DNA from: Desulfatibacillum sp.
GTDB taxonomy: Bacteria > Desulfobacterota > Desulfobacteria > Desulfobacterales > SpSt-501
Direction: 5' to 3'
DNA: 64,000 nucleotides
Assembly: GCA_020725555.1 (NCBI GenBank)
Contig: DYEU01000004.1
Location: 1-64,000, forward strand
Shown: positions 26,080 through 35,385 of the stretch, piece after piece
How the letters are laid out: the number at the start of each line of letters is the position of its first letter
How positions within the stretch are numbered: the first letter of the stretch is position 1
Position numbers and translations under genes: made by a program
The notes under the pieces: model-generated
The model's database searches: none
The model's input: the letters and a program-made list of their open reading frames with translations, nothing else
Told to the model about the DNA's origin: nothing

Positions 26080-27813
26080 ATGACCGCAGGAGGTTGGCCC
26101 ACACCCCACTGGCCCGAAGGCGTCCCTCGCGAGATCCGGGGCTACGAAAAGCCGCTCTTCTCGGTGCTCGATGAAACGGCGCGCGCCTTCCCGGACCGGG
26201 TCTACACCGTGTTCAGCGACGCGGGACGGACCTACGCCCAGGTGAGGGACACGGCCGACCGGATCGCCCGCTTCCTCGCCGACCGCGGCATCCGCAAAGG
26301 CGACCGGGTGGCGATCTTTCTGCCCAACCTGCCGCACTATCCGCCGGTCTATTTCGGGATCCTCAAGGCCGGCGCGGTCGCCGTCACCTGCAACCCCCTC
26401 TACAAGGCCCAGGAGCTCCAGCACCAGCTCAAGGACTGCGGCGCGAAAGCCGTCTTCTGCATGGACCATCCGGTCTTCTACCCCACAACCGTCAAGGCGA
26501 TCGAGGAGACGGCGGTTGAAACGGTCGTCATCTGCGGCGTGAAATCCTACCTGCCCAAGGTCAAGGCCCTGCTCGGCGGGCTGCTCGGCAAGATCCCGCG
26601 GGCCGCCTCCCACGAGGCCGGCCACCTCTTCTTCGACGACGTCGTGGCCCAATCCCGGCCCGAGCCGCCGGCGGTCACGATCGACCCGCTCGAGGACCTG
26701 GCGCTCATCCTCTACACCGGCGGGACGACGGGGGTGCCCAAGGGGGCCTGCCTCACGCATGCGAACTTCTCCTACGACCTCGCCGCCATCACCACCTGGA
26801 TCCGCCTCGTGCACGAGCCGGGCGCAGCCCCCGAACCCCAGCGCATGGCCTTCCACACCTACCTCGGGGTGCTTCCCTGGTACCACAGCTTCGGCATGAC
26901 CTGTGCGATGCTCTCGGCCTGCGCGAGCGCAAGCCGCCTGATCTGCGTCCCCGACCCCCGCGCCGGAAACCCGCCGTTCACCGAGGTGCTCAAGATCGTG
27001 CAAAAGCAGCGGCCGACGGTCATGCCGGCCGTGCCCACGATCTTCATGGCCTTTACCAACCACCCCCACCTCGACCGCTACGACCTCTCCTCGCTTCTGG
27101 GCTGTTTCTCGGGCGGGGCGCCGCTGCCGCCGGAGGTCTGCCGGCGGTTCGAAGAAAAAACCGGGGCGGTCATCTTCGAGGGCTACGGCCTGAGCGAAAC
27201 CGCACCCGTCGTCACCGTGAACCCCACGAACACCCGCCAGCGCCGCATCGGCACGATCGGCTTTCCCATCCCCGGAACCGATGTGAAGATCGTGGACCTC
27301 GTGACCGGGCTGCAGGAGCTGCCGCAGGGCGAGGACGGCGAGCTCGCCGTCTGCGGCCCGCAGGTGATGAAGGGCTACTGGAACAAGCCGGACGAGGACG
27401 AGCGGGTCTTTCGCACGATCGGGGGCAGGCGTTACTTCCTGACCGGCGACATCGGCCACATCGACCCCGAGGGCTACATCCACATCACCGACCGCAAGAA
27501 GGACCTGATTCTCGTGGGCGGCTTCAACGTCTACCCGCGGGAGGTGGAAGACGTCCTCTTCCAGCACCCGAAAGTGGCCATCGCCGCGGTGATCGGGGTC
27601 CCGGACGAGAAGAGCGGGGAGGCGGTGAAGGCCTTCATCCAGCTCAAGCCCGGCGAGACGGCGACCGAAGAGGAGATCCTCGCCTTCTGCCGCGAGAAGA
27701 TGGCGGGCTACAAGCGGCCCAAGTTCATCGAGTTCCGCGACAGCCTGCCCATGTCCAACGTCGGCAAGGTGCTGCGGCGGCTGTTGCGGCAGGAGGAGCT
27801 GGGGAAGAAATGA
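26080..27813 (+). CDS. Long-chain fatty-acid-CoA ligase (AMP-binding)
   Basis: A 577-residue member of the adenylate-forming superfamily, activating carboxylic acids as CoA thioesters. The AMP-binding motif LILYTGGTTGVPKG lies near residue 210, GYGLSETAPV near 368, and the core DRKKDLILVGGFNVYPREVE near 470, with the catalytic lysine expected in GKVLRR. FadD-type length. The ATG at 26080 has AAGGAGG at ideal distance; a GTG one codon earlier is less well placed. It has its own promoter and a small membrane-protein gene follows. Chain-length preference is unknown. Confidence 0.93.
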   Translation: MTAGGWPTPHWPEGVPREIRGYEKPLFSVLDETARAFPDRVYTVFSDAGRTYAQVRDTADRIARFLADRGIRKGDRVAIFLPNLPHYPPVYFGILKAGAVAVTCNPLYKAQELQHQLKDCGAKAVFCMDHPVFYPTTVKAIEETAVETVVICGVKSYLPKVKALLGGLLGKIPRAASHEAGHLFFDDVVAQSRPEPPAVTIDPLEDLALILYTGGTTGVPKGACLTHANFSYDLAAITTWIRLVHEPGAAPEPQRMAFHTYLGVLPWYHSFGMTCAMLSACASASRLICVPDPRAGNPPFTEVLKIVQKQRPTVMPAVPTIFMAFTNHPHLDRYDLSSLLGCFSGGAPLPPEVCRRFEEKTGAVIFEGYGLSETAPVVTVNPTNTRQRRIGTIGFPIPGTDVKIVDLVTGLQELPQGEDGELAVCGPQVMKGYWNKPDEDERVFRTIGGRRYFLTGDIGHIDPEGYIHITDRKKDLILVGGFNVYPREVEDVLFQHPKVAIAAVIGVPDEKSGEAVKAFIQLKPGETATEEEILAFCREKMAGYKRPKFIEFRDSLPMSNVGKVLRRLLRQEELGKK

Positions 27814-27856
27814 GGCGGCGTTTGCTCCACCCCCCGGCAGCGGAGGCCTGGGTCTC

Positions 27857-28153
27857 GTGAGGAAGCATGCGGCGGCGCGCTGGCTCTCACGACACCCCTA
27901 CACGGTGACGAGCCTCGTCTTCTTCGGGGCGATCCTCTGCGGCTGGTTTCTTCTTGGCTGGGGCGAGCGCCAGCTCGCCTTCGTCCTGCTCCTCTACTTC
28001 ATCGTCGCGCTCGGCGTGCGCTTGGACGAGATCTTCCGCGCGATCGGCGGCCCGAGCGGCAACCCCTCGCCCTCGGCCACCGACTCCGAAACCGTCCTCT
28101 CGCAGCTGCGCGAAATCCGCGACCTCCTCCGCCGCATCGAAGAAAAACTCTAG
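27857..28153 (+). CDS. Small membrane protein with C-terminal coiled coil
   Basis: A 98-residue protein. Two hydrophobic segments (about residues 17-34 and 40-55) form a hairpin, followed by a linker and an amphipathic helix (LSQLREIRDLLRRIEEKL). No family recognised. The GTG start has GGAGG upstream. Its TAG stop abuts the inverted-repeat element at 28153-28264. Confidence 0.6.
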   Translation: MRKHAAARWLSRHPYTVTSLVFFGAILCGWFLLGWGERQLAFVLLLYFIVALGVRLDEIFRAIGGPSGNPSPSATDSETVLSQLREIRDLLRRIEEKL

Positions 28154-28264
28154 GGACGTCCATTCAGATATCACTTGAAGCGCCGCCCCGACTGGGGAAG
28201 GCCGGGGCCTTCCTGCCCGGGGGGGCCTGTGCCGTGTCCTAATGATATCAGAATGGACGTCCCC
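28153..28264. repeat. Inverted-repeat (REP/MITE-like) element, copy 1
   Basis: About 112 bases bounded by near-perfect inverted ends: GGGACGTCCATTC then GATATCA on the left, mirrored by TGATATCAGAATGGACGTCC on the right. The ends resemble those recognised by REP-associated IS200-like transposases. It sits between two convergent genes, and the stop codon of each (TAG) lies at the element end. A related element lies at 42426-42678. Confidence 0.75.
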
Positions 28265-29061
28265 TAATTTGCTTTGGCGAGGGGGTTGCGGAAGCTGCAA
28301 GGCATGAGCGCGGCGCATTTGCCGCAGACGTGGGTGCTCTCCGGCAGGTGCGCAAACGCCGGCACCGCGGCGCGGTTTTCCTTGAGCCGCTCCCAGCAGC
28401 GGCGGCGATCGAACCCCTCGGTCGAAAGGGCGGAGACGGGGCAGGAGGCGATGCATCGGCCACAGCGCTTGCCCGCCTTTAAGAGGCAAGCTTCAGCGGC
28501 GGGGAGAAGCGGCTGTTCCCCGAGTTCGGCCTCGGTGACGAGGCTTCCCAGCCTTCCCGCACATCCGGCCGGGGTGATGAGGAGCCGATGGGTCCCGAAG
28601 CGCCCCAGGTTCACCAGATGGCCCAGATGCTTGTGCGACCAGCGGGCGACAAGCCGCTCCTCGTCGAAATTGTGGGTCGCCGGCGTCAGGGCGCAGCGGA
28701 AGCCCCGGCCCTCCAGCCACGCGGCCATCGTTTTCCCGAGATGCTCGATCAGCGCGTTCGTCTGCACGTAGGAGAGCCCCCAGTCCGGGGAGGGCCGCTC
28801 ACCCGGCCGGTTGTCCCGCACGAGCCCCGTGTGGAAGGGGACAAAGAAGACGACCACCGCGGCCGCGCCCGGCAGCAGATCCCGCGGCAGCAGGTGGTCG
28901 GGGGCGGCGATCGCGGGCAGCCGATTGAAGCGCTCATCGGCCGGCGCCGCGGCGACAAGGGGCTTGCGCCACCAGGGCCGTGCCCCGCTGCGGGCCGGTT
29001 CGGCCGCAACGGCCTCCTCGGCCATGCGGCGCAGGGCGGTGATCAGTTCCGCTCCGTTCAT
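28264..29061 (-). CDS. Epoxyqueuosine reductase (QueG)-like 4Fe-4S protein
   Basis: A 265-residue protein resembling the corrinoid/iron-sulfur reductase family of QueG but shorter than true QueG. The ferredoxin-like end has CGRCIASCP near residue 200 and a second group CGKCAALMPC, giving two incomplete-to-complete [4Fe-4S] sites. Upstream is the family-like FVPFHTGLV and NALIEHLGKTMAAWLE region. True QueG carries an extra HEAT-repeat domain that is missing here, so it may act on another substrate. The start overlaps the ClC gene stop in an ATGA, choosing 29061 over an upstream ATG. Confidence 0.75.
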   Translation of the reverse strand: MNGAELITALRRMAEEAVAAEPARSGARPWWRKPLVAAAPADERFNRLPAIAAPDHLLPRDLLPGAAAVVVFFVPFHTGLVRDNRPGERPSPDWGLSYVQTNALIEHLGKTMAAWLEGRGFRCALTPATHNFDEERLVARWSHKHLGHLVNLGRFGTHRLLITPAGCAGRLGSLVTEAELGEQPLLPAAEACLLKAGKRCGRCIASCPVSALSTEGFDRRRCWERLKENRAAVPAFAHLPESTHVCGKCAALMPCSFRNPLAKAN

Positions 29062-30935
29062 GTGGGCCGTTTCCCTTCCTCCGGCGCCCGGCGCGCGGTT
29101 TTCCATTCCTGCACCTTGCGGTTGTAGCAGTCGATCACGTCGCGCCGCGAGAGCATCCCGATCAGGCTCCGCGGGTCATCGTCGGCGACGACCGGCAGGC
29201 TGTCGATGTTTTTGATCGTGAACTTGCGAAGCACCGTGCTCAGGTCCTCGGAAGGGGTGGTCGTGATGATCTGCGCGTTGGCGATGTCCTTCACCACGAC
29301 AAGCGGTTCGACCTCGGGGGCAAACAGCACGGCGCGCACGTCGTTGACCGAAAAGATGCCGCTCAACTTCCCCTCCCCGTCGCACACCGGGAAGTAATGC
29401 TGCCGGCCCTGAGCGAACAGGGCCTTGAAATCGACGAAGCGCATGCCCTCGGGGATCATCTCGACCTGGCGCACCCGATCCAGGATGTCGCGCACGCGCA
29501 TCCGCTGGAGGACATCCACGAAGAGCTCGCCGGCGTGGGCCGGCGAATCGAGGCGGCGCCGGACCTGCGCGGGAAAGAGGCTGTGGCGGCGCGTTGCGAG
29601 ATAGGCGACCGAGCAGACGAGCAGACAGGGGATGAGCAGACGGTAGGAGCCGGTCATCTCGCTGACGAAGAGCATGATCGAGATCGGGGTGTTGGCGACG
29701 GCGGCGACAAATCCCGCCATGCCCACCAGGGCGAAGGCGCCGGGGGAGGAGACGACCCCGGGGAGCAAGGCCTGGAACAGACTCCCGGCGATCCTCCCCA
29801 GCGCGGCGCCGATGACCAGCGAGGGCCCGAAAAGGCCCCCGCTCCCTCCGGAGCCGACGGAAAAGGAGGTCGTCAGCATTTTCCCGACGGCAAGGGTGAT
29901 GAGCAGGGAAAGCGGGAGGTCTCCGGCGATCGCCTGCTCCGCGTAGCCGTATCCGAAGGAAAGCGTGTGCGGCAAATAGAAGCCGATCAGCCCCGTCAGC
30001 AGGCCCCCCAGCGCGGGCTTGAAGGCGGGGGAAAGGGCAAGCCGACGGAACCCGGAGGCGATGCCGTGATAGCCGCGGATGAAGACCACGGCCGCCCCGG
30101 CGACGAAGAGGGCAAGCAGGAAATAGGGACCGAGCTCCAGCGGGTTGCGGAAAAAAAAGGGGGGCGCGGCGAGCAGCGGGTCCCAGCCGTACACGCTGCA
30201 GAACAGGCAGTAGGCCACGATCGAGGCCAGCCCGGCCGGGATCATCACCTCGAACTCGAACTCCGGCTCGCGGTAGAGGAATTCGGCGGCGAACAGCGCC
30301 CCCGCAAGGGGGGCGCGGAAAATGCTCCCGATGCCGGCGGCGATGCCGGCCGCCATCAGGATGCGGCGCTCGCGGGGCGTGAGACCGAGCCTCACGGCAA
30401 GCAGCGAACCCAGCCCCGCCCCGATGTGGGCGATCGGCCCTTCTCTCCCGCCGGAGCCGCCGCTTGAGATCAAGATCGCCGTGGCGACGGTCTTGACGAG
30501 CGGTACGCAGGCCGGGATCCGGGCGTCGCTTTCGTGGTAGGCACGGATCGCGGCATCGTTTCCTCCGCCTGCCGCCTCGCGGCAGAAGCGCTCCACGAGA
30601 AGGCCGCTGGCCAGTCCCCCCGCCGCCGGCAGGAAAAGAAGCACCCAGCGGGAAAACTCCCCGTCCCCCGCGGAAAAGAGCACGGCCTCCCCCGTTGCCG
30701 CGGGCGGCCGGAATCCCGCCAGCGCATCCAGGAGAAAGCGCATGCCCGCCTGGCAGAGGAAGAAAAAGACGATGGCGGCCGCCCCCGCGGCGAGCCCGAT
30801 CGCGGCCGTGTAACACGCCCAGCGGCCCGCCCGGCCCCAGCCGGTCGGGATCAGGTGCTGCGGCACCCCGTCTCGCTGCTCCATGGAGAAACCCGCCGCC
30901 TCGCCACTTCCGGGGACAACTTCCTTTTGTACCAT
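29058..30935 (-). CDS. ClC-family chloride channel/antiporter with CBS domains
   Basis: A 625-residue membrane protein of the ClC family. The ion-path motifs are SSGGSGGREGPIAHIGAG (in place of the usual GSGIP-GREGP) and GSGGSGGLFGPSLVIGAALG. A C-terminal pair of CBS domains (about residues 470-600) could sense adenine nucleotides. The family exchanges chloride for protons or conducts fluoride/chloride. The first codon is uncertain: ATG at 30935 lacks a clear RBS and ATG at 30884 is an alternative. Translation is coupled to the QueG-like gene. Confidence 0.88.
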   Translation of the reverse strand: MVQKEVVPGSGEAAGFSMEQRDGVPQHLIPTGWGRAGRWACYTAAIGLAAGAAAIVFFFLCQAGMRFLLDALAGFRPPAATGEAVLFSAGDGEFSRWVLLFLPAAGGLASGLLVERFCREAAGGGNDAAIRAYHESDARIPACVPLVKTVATAILISSGGSGGREGPIAHIGAGLGSLLAVRLGLTPRERRILMAAGIAAGIGSIFRAPLAGALFAAEFLYREPEFEFEVMIPAGLASIVAYCLFCSVYGWDPLLAAPPFFFRNPLELGPYFLLALFVAGAAVVFIRGYHGIASGFRRLALSPAFKPALGGLLTGLIGFYLPHTLSFGYGYAEQAIAGDLPLSLLITLAVGKMLTTSFSVGSGGSGGLFGPSLVIGAALGRIAGSLFQALLPGVVSSPGAFALVGMAGFVAAVANTPISIMLFVSEMTGSYRLLIPCLLVCSVAYLATRRHSLFPAQVRRRLDSPAHAGELFVDVLQRMRVRDILDRVRQVEMIPEGMRFVDFKALFAQGRQHYFPVCDGEGKLSGIFSVNDVRAVLFAPEVEPLVVVKDIANAQIITTTPSEDLSTVLRKFTIKNIDSLPVVADDDPRSLIGMLSRRDVIDCYNRKVQEWKTARRAPEEGKRPT

Positions 30936-30995
30936 ATCGCGAAATGCCCGGGAAACTCAAACCCGGACACCCGCCGACGCCGAGAGGTGCACAAA

Positions 30996-31024
30996 CGGAA
31001 AGGGCCGGGGAAGCCCCCCGGCCC
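30996..31024 (-). terminator. Terminator of the DctA-type symporter gene
   Basis: Nine-base arms GGGCCGGGG (31002-31010) and CCCCGGCCC (31016-31024) form a hairpin; on the minus strand it is followed by TTTCCGTTT. It lies 34 bases after the symporter stop codon. Confidence 0.55.
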
Positions 31025-31057
31025 TGCGTGTCCAAGGGTTTTCGCAGCGATCGGCCT

Positions 31058-32347
31058 TCAGGCCCACTTCTCCAGATCGATTGCCTTTTCGGTCTTGGCC
31101 ACGATCGCGGTGCCGGCGAGATCGCCGGTGATGTTGAGGCAGGTGCGGCCCATGTCGAGAATGGCGTCGATCCCCAAAATCATGGCGTAGGCCATGGCGA
31201 TCGCCGAGCCTTCCTTCACCTCGAGACCGACCGAGTTGAGGACCATGAGCAGCATGATCACGCCCGCGCCGGGCACCCCGGCCGCGCCGATCGAGGCGAG
31301 CGTCGCCGTGATGATGATGGTCATCTGGGCCCCGAAATCGAGCGACTGGCCGATCGCGAAGGCGACGAAGAGTGCGCAGACGCCCTGATAGATGGCCGTT
31401 CCGTCCATGTTGATCGTCGCCCCGAGCGGGAGCGTGAAGGAGCCGATGCTGCGAGGCACCCCCAGGTTTTCCTCCGCGTTGCGCATGGTGATCGGAAGGG
31501 TGGCGCTCGAGCTCCGGGTCACGAAGGCCGTGAGCATGGCTTCCTTGGCGCCCGCGAGGAAGCGGCTGAACTTGAGGCCGTAAATCTTGAGCGCAACCCC
31601 GTAGGTGATGAGCAAGTGCGCGACCAGCGCGAGGTAGACCGTGAGCGTCACCATGCCGAGCGGACCCAGGGCCTTCGAGCCCTGCTGGGCGAAGACGACG
31701 GCGATCAGGGCGAAGACGCCGATCGGCGCATACTGCATCACCCCGCGCACGATCGAGTACATCGCCTCGGCGGCACCGTCGAAGAACTTGAGCACGGCCG
31801 CGGCCCCGCCGCTTACCCGCTCATCGCGGCTCTGGGCGAGAAAGGAAAGCGAGATCCCGAAGATGATGGCAAAGAAGATGATCGGGAGCACATCCCCCTT
31901 GGCGAGCGACTCGATCGGGTTCACGGGGATGATGGCCAGCAGCGTATCGATGATCTTGGGTTGGGTGAGCGCTTTCCCGGCCGCCTGCCCGGCGCTCAGG
32001 TCGAGCCCGGTGCCGGGACGGAAGATGTTGGCCGAGATCAACCCGAAGATCACCGCCACCACGGTGGTCAGCATGTAGTAGATGAAGATCTTGACCCCGA
32101 CGCGGCCCAGCTTGGAGGGGCTCAGGCTCGCTGCGCCCACGACGAGCGAAAAGAAGATCACCGGAACCACGATCATGCGCAGGAGGCGGATGAAAACATC
32201 CCCGAAGGGCTTGACCCAAAGGATGGAGGAGCCCGCGGCCAGTCCCACGATGGCCCCCAGGACGAGGCCGATCAGGATCCGCACAAGAAGGTTGGACTGG
32301 AAATACCATGACATGAACCCCGATTTGCGCGCCGTTTCCTCTGCCAT
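31058..32347 (-). CDS. Dicarboxylate/amino-acid:cation symporter (DAACS)
   Basis: A 429-residue sodium- or proton-coupled symporter of the DctA/GltP/TcyP family with about eight transmembrane segments. The conserved signatures are RSSSATLPITM near residue 280 and NMDGTAIYQGV near 313, matching the substrate-binding hairpin and sodium site. Members carry C4-dicarboxylates, glutamate/aspartate or cystine. GGAGGTGAG precedes the ATG. Base composition is GC-rich like the host, unlike the TRAP island immediately upstream. Its likely original neighbour is the D-cysteine desulfhydrase gene beyond the island, which would favour a cystine or amino-acid substrate. Confidence 0.92.
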   Translation of the reverse strand: MAEETARKSGFMSWYFQSNLLVRILIGLVLGAIVGLAAGSSILWVKPFGDVFIRLLRMIVVPVIFFSLVVGAASLSPSKLGRVGVKIFIYYMLTTVVAVIFGLISANIFRPGTGLDLSAGQAAGKALTQPKIIDTLLAIIPVNPIESLAKGDVLPIIFFAIIFGISLSFLAQSRDERVSGGAAAVLKFFDGAAEAMYSIVRGVMQYAPIGVFALIAVVFAQQGSKALGPLGMVTLTVYLALVAHLLITYGVALKIYGLKFSRFLAGAKEAMLTAFVTRSSSATLPITMRNAEENLGVPRSIGSFTLPLGATINMDGTAIYQGVCALFVAFAIGQSLDFGAQMTIIITATLASIGAAGVPGAGVIMLLMVLNSVGLEVKEGSAIAMAYAMILGIDAILDMGRTCLNITGDLAGTAIVAKTEKAIDLEKWA

Positions 32348-32817
32348 GGCTCACCTCCGAAGGTTGGGGGGAACTTCGATCGAGACCGAACACGCCCTGT
32401 TGCTTCAGGTGGAAGTGGATTCTACCTCTTGGCAACCAGAAGTTTCAAGGGGCTTCTGCTTGTATCGCAAATTGCCGACGACAAGCTCCCCATGCGATCT
32501 TGCAGGCGCGTTTTCCTTCCCTTCGGATAACACCTTCCGCTTCCAGGCCGAATTTGCAGGCGGAACTTGATGGAACTTCTTTTTCCTCTCGCGATTTTCG
32601 AAAGCCCCTTATCCCATTTTCTTTATCTCTTTGCTTTCGACATCATCAAGAAATGCTTGCAGCGCATCTTGGTTGTCTTAATTTAATGTTGGGTGAGCCA
32701 AAAGAAGATCATTTTATGTTGGCTTAAAAACAACCGCAACGAAAGTCAATGTCGCCAATTAAAGGTTCTTTGCCTTTTTAACTGTGCCAGTGCATTTTTG
32801 ATCTTGCGGATAATTTT
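32348..32817. other. Gene-free junction of the TRAP island
   Basis: These 470 bases hold no supported gene. The first 230 bases are GC-rich like the host and probably carry the symporter promoter; beyond about 32580 the sequence becomes AT-rich. The change marks the likely left border of the island. No tRNA, integrase or clear flanking direct repeat was seen. Confidence 0.5.
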
Positions 32818-34098
32818 TTAATGGTTAATTCTCTTTACGGGACCTCTATTTTTTAAAGATTTTAATGCAACTTTTTCAATTGATTTGATTCTTTTTTTGG
32901 AAATTGCTTTTTTGACCAACTCTTCATTTGCTTCGTGAATTTTTTGGCCTAATAATTTCAAGGCCTCATAAATTGTTTTTTCATACATCTTAATATCGTC
33001 ATTTCTTAGGAGCGGAATTTTGTATTTAGCTGCATAATCACTTGTCACCGCGGACGAAAGAACAGCTGCAGTTCCAGGCAAGAGACCACCATTATCGAAG
33101 ATGTCGTTTATTTTATCACTCATGAAAGTGATGCCACCCAAATCATTTTTTATGATCATGGAAAGCTTAGCCGCTAATCTATTTTTATCTCCCGATGTTT
33201 TCGCCTTTGCAAGCCCCTTTCCAAGACTGATTATTTGATCGGAAATATCTTTCTGAACTCTCGACAATGCTCCTGTTCGTCTTGGGTAAGGGTTGTCTGG
33301 TTGAAAAACAGGATATCCTAACGATCTTGCTCCTTGTATCAAGCATTCCCGAACTACCGTATTATCATACATATCGTTTGCTCTTACTACCAACGTTGTT
33401 TCTTTGATTTGTTCCTTCCAAGCGGGAACGAATGCCTTCGACTCGACGATAATGGTCGGTAGACGATCCAAACCGAGTTTTTCCATTAATTTGCGTTTAT
33501 TTCCTATCGGAATATTTCCTTCCGTATCCTCGTTGGGTCCGATCCCGCCTTCGCCCGCATTGATGGTTAGCATCGTTGAAACGGTCATGTCTCCAATTCG
33601 CAATATTGTTCCTATTGTGCACCCGGCACTGAGTGGCGTATCTTCTGCAGCGTAAATAAATTGGTCAGGATAGTGAATCATAAAGCCATTTACGACAGCC
33701 TTTGATACCGCAGTGATAAACGCGGATGGAACCTCCAAAACCCCCTGCCCTATTATCCTACCGAAGATTGCGGTTGCCAGCGATTGAGGGCTGACTGCGC
33801 TTTTTCCTACAGCATGTTTCATCAGGGTTTTTTCCGCTTGTGTAAACCCATGACACGCATGGGCTTTTCCCTCCCCACCGTTTTTTAAATGAATATCAAT
33901 TTCACCGTTCTTAGGATTTACGTTCACTTTGGTTATTCGCAGATCAAGTGAAGCCGCCTTGTTGATGATCGTTGTTACAACGGAAAACCCTGCACCATCT
34001 TCCTGCACGAAGCCCGAGTGGCTTGTCACATGACTGACTCCGATATGCCCGGCAAGACCCGCATGGCCACGGTGATCTTTTGAAAATTTGATTTTCAA
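32818..34098 (-). CDS. Unrecognised protein in the TRAP operon
   Basis: A 426-residue soluble protein of no family I recognise. It is probably real: it lies 15 bases after dctM on the same strand and reads as an ordered globular protein. Notable segments include an early histidine-rich GHAGLAGHIGVSHVTSHSG (residues 12-30), a single GKAHACHGF, CTIGTILRIGDMTV near 173 and NAGEGGIGPNEDTEGN near 194. Lysine-rich ends follow. There is no signal peptide or membrane segment. Conserved His, Cys, Glu and Asp clusters suggest an enzyme acting on the transported substrate. Low GC like the rest of the island. Confidence 0.7.
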   Translation of the reverse strand: MKIKFSKDHRGHAGLAGHIGVSHVTSHSGFVQEDGAGFSVVTTIINKAASLDLRITKVNVNPKNGEIDIHLKNGGEGKAHACHGFTQAEKTLMKHAVGKSAVSPQSLATAIFGRIIGQGVLEVPSAFITAVSKAVVNGFMIHYPDQFIYAAEDTPLSAGCTIGTILRIGDMTVSTMLTINAGEGGIGPNEDTEGNIPIGNKRKLMEKLGLDRLPTIIVESKAFVPAWKEQIKETTLVVRANDMYDNTVVRECLIQGARSLGYPVFQPDNPYPRRTGALSRVQKDISDQIISLGKGLAKAKTSGDKNRLAAKLSMIIKNDLGGITFMSDKINDIFDNGGLLPGTAAVLSSAVTSDYAAKYKIPLLRNDDIKMYEKTIYEALKLLGQKIHEANEELVKKAISKKRIKSIEKVALKSLKNRGPVKRINH

Positions 34099-34113
34099 CT
34101 TTTTAACTTTCCT

Positions 34114-35385
34114 TTATAGCAGACAAAGAGCGATTTTAGGAATGTAGGCGATGACAAGAATCGCTGCCGTCATTGTAAAAACAAACGGCAATACTGCATA
34201 GCTTAACTTTTCTATGCTTATGCCACTGATACCACAACCAACAAACAGATTTACCCCAACTGGAGGCGTAAGAAATCCAACGGAAGCTGTTGCAATCATG
34301 ATAATGCCAAAATGTGTCATGTTTATTCCAGCTTTCATTAGCAGCGGCTGAAGCAGAGGTGTTAAGATCAGTATGTTCGCCAAGGCATCCATAAATGTTC
34401 CCAAAATCAAAAGCATAATGATTATGGCAAGCAGCAAGAGATTTGCATTGTTTGCTAACCCCGACAAAGCGTTAACAAGTGCGTTCGGAACATTATAAAT
34501 AAGCAATATTTGCCCCAATGCCGTAGCGGTTGCAACCACCAAAAATATTGTGGCGTTGGTTATCGTCGTGCCCCGCAGAATTAGCCATATTTTCTGTTTG
34601 GTTAACTTCTTTAACACAACGCCCTCTATAAACAGGGCATACGCGACCGCTATCGCCCCTGCTTCTGTAGGCGTGGTAATTCCACCGTAAATGCCCCCAA
34701 GTACGATAATGGGAACCAATAGGGCGTATTTTGCATCAAACAGAGCTTGAAGTGTCTCTTTATAAGTTGCTTTTTTGCTTTTCGTGTTGAAACCATGATG
34801 TTTTGCCAAAAAGAAGCACGTGATCATCAACACGATACCGATAAATACTCCCGGAACAATACCAGCAATAAATAAATCACCCACCGACACATTAGCCGTT
34901 GTTCCGTAAATGATCAGAGGAACACTCGGCGGGATCATCACTCCTAAGCATCCTGCTGCAACATTTGTGGCCGTTGAAAATGATTTTGAAAACCCCTCCT
35001 TCTCCATCGAGGGAATCATTATGCCACCCACCGCAGCCACGGTCGCCGGTGCTGACCCGCTTAGCGCGCCGTAAAACAAACACGTGAGAACCGAAACATG
35101 CGCGAGCCCTCCGGTCACATGACCGATCAAGCAACGCGAAACCTTTAACAAAGACTCCGCCATGCTTCCTTTTTGCATCACCTCGCCGGCCATGATGAAA
35201 AAAGGAACAGCGAGCAAAGGGAATGCATCCAATGACATAAACATCTTTTGCATCAAAAATTGGACAGGAAGCCCTGCCGAAATGATCGCCAAAGCAACGC
35301 TAAGGCCAATCGCCACTCCTATCGGGACGCTTAAAATCAACAGCAATGGAAGCATGATCGTGATGATCAAAATCGGGAAATCCAT
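34114..35385 (-). CDS. TRAP transporter large permease (DctM family)
   Basis: A 423-residue membrane protein with about 12 hydrophobic segments, the sodium-coupled transport subunit of a tripartite ATP-independent periplasmic transporter. Family landmarks include PLLAVPFFIMAGEVMQKGSMAESLL near residue 55, GALSGSAPATVAAVGGIMIP near 109, and PPSVPLIIYG near 153. In most TRAP operons the small permease gene ends within a few bases of this one; here a 619-base gap intervenes. Confidence 0.95.
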   Translation of the reverse strand: MDFPILIITIMLPLLLILSVPIGVAIGLSVALAIISAGLPVQFLMQKMFMSLDAFPLLAVPFFIMAGEVMQKGSMAESLLKVSRCLIGHVTGGLAHVSVLTCLFYGALSGSAPATVAAVGGIMIPSMEKEGFSKSFSTATNVAAGCLGVMIPPSVPLIIYGTTANVSVGDLFIAGIVPGVFIGIVLMITCFFLAKHHGFNTKSKKATYKETLQALFDAKYALLVPIIVLGGIYGGITTPTEAGAIAVAYALFIEGVVLKKLTKQKIWLILRGTTITNATIFLVVATATALGQILLIYNVPNALVNALSGLANNANLLLLAIIIMLLILGTFMDALANILILTPLLQPLLMKAGINMTHFGIIMIATASVGFLTPPVGVNLFVGCGISGISIEKLSYAVLPFVFTMTAAILVIAYIPKIALCLL

